Virus record (IMG/VR): IMGVR_UViG_3300046533_000104
Span: 1 to 42,355 of that record
Origin: a virus
DNA: 42,355 nt
Strand: one strand, 5' to 3'
Notes under the pieces: generated by a model
What the model was told of the DNA's origin: nothing
What the model saw: the letters and a program-made list of their open reading frames with translations, nothing else
Database searches by the model: none
Part shown: positions 40,402 through 42,355 of the stretch, piece by piece
Numbering within the stretch: the stretch's first letter is position 1
How the letters are laid out: each line of letters starts with the position of its first letter
Translations under genes and position numbers: made by a program

Positions 40402-41486
40402 CAATCCGCCCGGATGAGGCCATAGCCCGTCCAGTAGCTGTGATGCCGGGGCTTCTTGGCGACGACGTCGCCGTTCCACTGTGATCCACCGCTGGACTCA
40501 CCCGAAGTGTTGCCTTCAACTCCGAGAATGTTGCCGTTGGTCTGAAGAGTCCCGCGCGCGACGCCCGTATGATCGTCATCGATGAACATGTGATCGCCGA
40601 TACGTACCTTGGAGGGATCAGTGGTGTATCCCTTGTAGATGCCTTTGCCCTGCTTGGCTAGTTCGGTGTTGTTCCAGACTCCGGCGGTTCCGGATCCCGA
40701 GATCCCCGCGTCCCATGCCGAGCAAACCGAAAAGCACGCACACCACGGAACGCCATCATCACCGTAGACACGTTCCTGCCATGTGCTGGGTTGGGGATGG
40801 CCGGTGTTCGATCCCTTCGGACTCTCAGAAACGCCAACGTACTTGTCCAGCCACTTGGCAATTTGTTCCCTCTTGGAATCCTCCGGAGAATATGGTTCAC
40901 CGTACTTGTTGTGTTCCTTGTCCCACTTCTCGTAGGCGGATCCGTAGTGGGTGGCGATGCAGAGGTTGTCGTACCGCGTCTGCCGATCGTTCGCCTTGTT
41001 TCCCTCAGGATCATCCTCCATCAGATGCCAGAGCTTCTTGCGCTGGTTGACCAGCCAGTCGACATTGGCCTGCTTACGAGCTTTCTGCTCCTCGTACTGA
41101 GAACCGAAGGCGAGATAGACTTCCCGCTCCTCGATGTAAGACTTCTCAGCATCCGTAGATGTGCTTGTGCACGGCAAGCGAACTTCGTGCTTGGGCTCTC
41201 CACTGTTAAGAGTGGAAATATAGTCGTACCGCTCACCTCGATTGGAAGTCTCCCAACCAGGCTCCTCACCAGGCACAGCGCCATCGGCCAACTGGACCAA
41301 GTATGCCTGACGATCGAGCAACCACGTACGACTCTGGTCACGACGTTGATCCTGCTGATCATCAAAGCCAGGCCAGTCGGAGATCGCTCTGAGATTCGTG
41401 TACTCATCGAAGGTTGCCTGCTCACCCTCGGTGAGAACGCCGTATGTTCCCGTACCCTTGTACTTAGAGGGTGCGTCGTAACTCAT
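40401..41486 (-). CDS. Endolysin with C-terminal CHAP-type domain
   Basis: 361 residues from ATG 41486 (GAAGGGAGAG upstream). The N-terminal about 200 residues are charged and helical with several YxxxW/WLxxRxxY patterns and may bind the wall. Residues about 220-361 resemble a CHAP amidase/peptidase: WLDKYVGVSESPKGSNTGHP, then DGVPWCACFSVCSAWDAGIS (catalytic Cys candidates), GDHMFIDDDHTGV (His candidate) and ILGVEGNTS. It should cut peptidoglycan at lysis. Confidence 0.75.
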   Translation of the reverse strand: MSYDAPSKYKGTGTYGVLTEGEQATFDEYTNLRAISDWPGFDDQQDQRRDQSRTWLLDRQAYLVQLADGAVPGEEPGWETSNRGERYDYISTLNSGEPKHEVRLPCTSTSTDAEKSYIEEREVYLAFGSQYEEQKARKQANVDWLVNQRKKLWHLMEDDPEGNKANDRQTRYDNLCIATHYGSAYEKWDKEHNKYGEPYSPEDSKREQIAKWLDKYVGVSESPKGSNTGHPQPSTWQERVYGDDGVPWCACFSVCSAWDAGISGSGTAGVWNNTELAKQGKGIYKGYTTDPSKVRIGDHMFIDDDHTGVARGTLQTNGNILGVEGNTSGESSGGSQWNGDVVAKKPRHHSYWTGYGLIRAD

Positions 41487-41502
41487 CGCTCTCCCTTCTT
41501 GG

Positions 41503-41916
41503 TTACCAAAGCTTTGTGTCACCCGCTTTTCGAGGAACATACACCTTGGAAAGCTGGCTTTCGTCGCCGTAATGGATTGCGTTGTGGGTCTGATGTGTTG
41601 TGGTAATGAGGAATTCCGGGTCGATAAGCAGCTCTCTGCCTGCTTCTATGTCCTTCACAGAAATCGGATTCATGTGATGAACCAGCAATCCCTCGAAGAT
41701 CTCATACCCAAAAACACCTAGATCACACCCATGATCACGCAGAATAACGACCGATCGGGCCTGTTTCCACTCCCTGGATGTGTAAAACCCTTGGTTGATC
41801 CACCGATCAAACCCAAACGTGCTCTCACCGACAATACCGACCAAACGAAGGTAGTAATAGCGCTCTTCGAAGGTCTCGTACTGTTTGAGTTCAGAATATG
41901 TTCTAATCTGCGACAT
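41503..41916 (-). CDS. HNH endonuclease
   Basis: 137 residues from ATG 41916, overlapping the upstream gene by 14 nt. ARSVVILRDHGCDLGVFGYE, then LLVHHMNPISVKDI, then DPEFLITTTHQTHNAIHYGD: the HH pair, Asn and final His of a phage HNH domain. Family knowledge: HNH proteins next to terminase genes support DNA cleavage during packaging. The preceding N-terminal part has a Tyr-rich helix (FEERYYYLRLVG). Confidence 0.8.
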   Translation of the reverse strand: MSQIRTYSELKQYETFEERYYYLRLVGIVGESTFGFDRWINQGFYTSREWKQARSVVILRDHGCDLGVFGYEIFEGLLVHHMNPISVKDIEAGRELLIDPEFLITTTHQTHNAIHYGDESQLSKVYVPRKAGDTKLW

Positions 41917-42265
41917 CTTCCTCCAGAGGAGGCGCTTCACCCGCATAGTTACGCATTGCGTTGATAGCATTGACGTAAAGCTCTTCGATGCGCGCCTGCG
42001 ACTCCAAAGCTTGGATCTTGACCTGGGTCAACTGATTCTCGTGCTCCAAACGCTCCTGTTCGAGGCGTTCACGAGATGATCCGAGCTTGAGAAAGTGCGT
42101 GATGACTTGAGACGATGCTGTTCCTTCGCGAATCTGCTTCTCAGCAAGGTCGTGAGCATAGGAAACCAGTTGATTCTCACGTGCTTCAGGAGTTGTGGCC
42201 GGTTTGCTCTTAGTTCTCTTGTCTTCCTCTCCTCTTTTCCTCGCAGGCACAGACTCTCCTTCCAC
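41903..42265 (-). CDS. Probable terminase small subunit
   Basis: 120 residues from GTG 42265. A basic, disordered start (VPARKRGEEDKRTKSKPATT), then TPEARENQLVSYAHDLAEKQ, IREGTASSQVITHFLKLGSS and a coiled coil (LEQERLEHENQLTQVKIQAL ESQ). This family commonly stands directly upstream of HNH and terL genes. DNA recognition is inferred from context. Confidence 0.55.
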   Translation of the reverse strand: MEGESVPARKRGEEDKRTKSKPATTPEARENQLVSYAHDLAEKQIREGTASSQVITHFLKLGSSRERLEQERLEHENQLTQVKIQALESQARIEELYVNAINAMRNYAGEAPPLEEDVAD

Positions 42266-42355
42266 TTTGAGAGAGAATGACCTCCCTTACCAAGACTTTT
42301 AACCGGCAAATATCAAAGACATCAGGGGAAAATATCCCCCGGAGACTTTTTTAAG
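42266..42355. promoter_or_regulatory. Upstream region with 5-bp hairpin
   Basis: Minus strand: GGGGA-TATTT-TCCCC (42325-42329 with 42335-42339) and the hexamer ATATTT nearby; GGGAGG lies about 15 nt before the GTG start. A promoter cannot be confirmed at the window edge. Confidence 0.35.

Overview
The window is one contiguous piece of a tailed (siphovirus-type) bacteriophage genome. Every gene I accept lies on the minus strand, so transcription runs from position 42355 toward 1. A tape measure of about 1,880 residues, HK97-type capsid and portal proteins and a ReqiPepy6 Gp37-like tail protein make it a siphovirus. Short membrane proteins of actinophage type, DUF6353-like proteins and frequent GTG/TTG starts suggest an actinobacterial host. 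The host genus cannot be read from the sequence.

Layout in transcription order (right to left). 42.3-36.1 kb: probable small terminase, HNH protein, endolysin, small membrane proteins including a holin candidate, head-tail connector, a 2H phosphoesterase carrying a GTKGMKWGVRK peptide, large terminase, and a second GTKGMKWGVRK protein. 36.1-32.1 kb: portal, a fused protease-scaffold-capsid polyprotein, head closure and tail terminator. 32.1-18.5 kb: major tail protein, tail chaperone candidate, a second major-tail paralogue, LamG-type and glycine-rich tail proteins, tape measure, Dit-like protein and Gp37-like protein. 18.5-13.1 kb: small, often membrane-spanning genes separated by a recurrent promoter-like element and intrinsic terminators, with two probable structured RNAs and an Acb2-like anti-CBASS candidate. 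13.0-10.0 kb: conserved membrane and cytoplasmic accessory genes. 10.0-1 kb: replication and nucleic-acid enzymes, comprising a 1250-residue helicase/primase-like/family-B polymerase fusion, a putative ssDNA-binding protein, a chain of micro-ORFs, a zinc-ribbon protein, an SNF2-like helicase, a NUMOD4 protein, two PD-(D/E)XK nucleases, and the 5' part of a large gene with the ADFDGD signature of multisubunit-type RNA polymerases.

The most interesting layers are these. (1) A probable phage-encoded two-barrel RNA polymerase with two N-terminal HTH-like segments and a virion-type HYGT...HSGRYPWGSG peptide. (2) A family of about eight promoter-like elements that lack a normal -35 box and could be read by that polymerase or by a special sigma factor. 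(3) Two structured RNA candidates starting at such elements, one built from two pairs of mini-hairpins whose loops are mutually complementary. (4) A single-chain replicase. (5) A candidate counter-defence set (Acb2-like protein, and a virion-tagged 2H phosphoesterase). (6) A strand-biased ATATTT hexamer found across genes in different reading frames.
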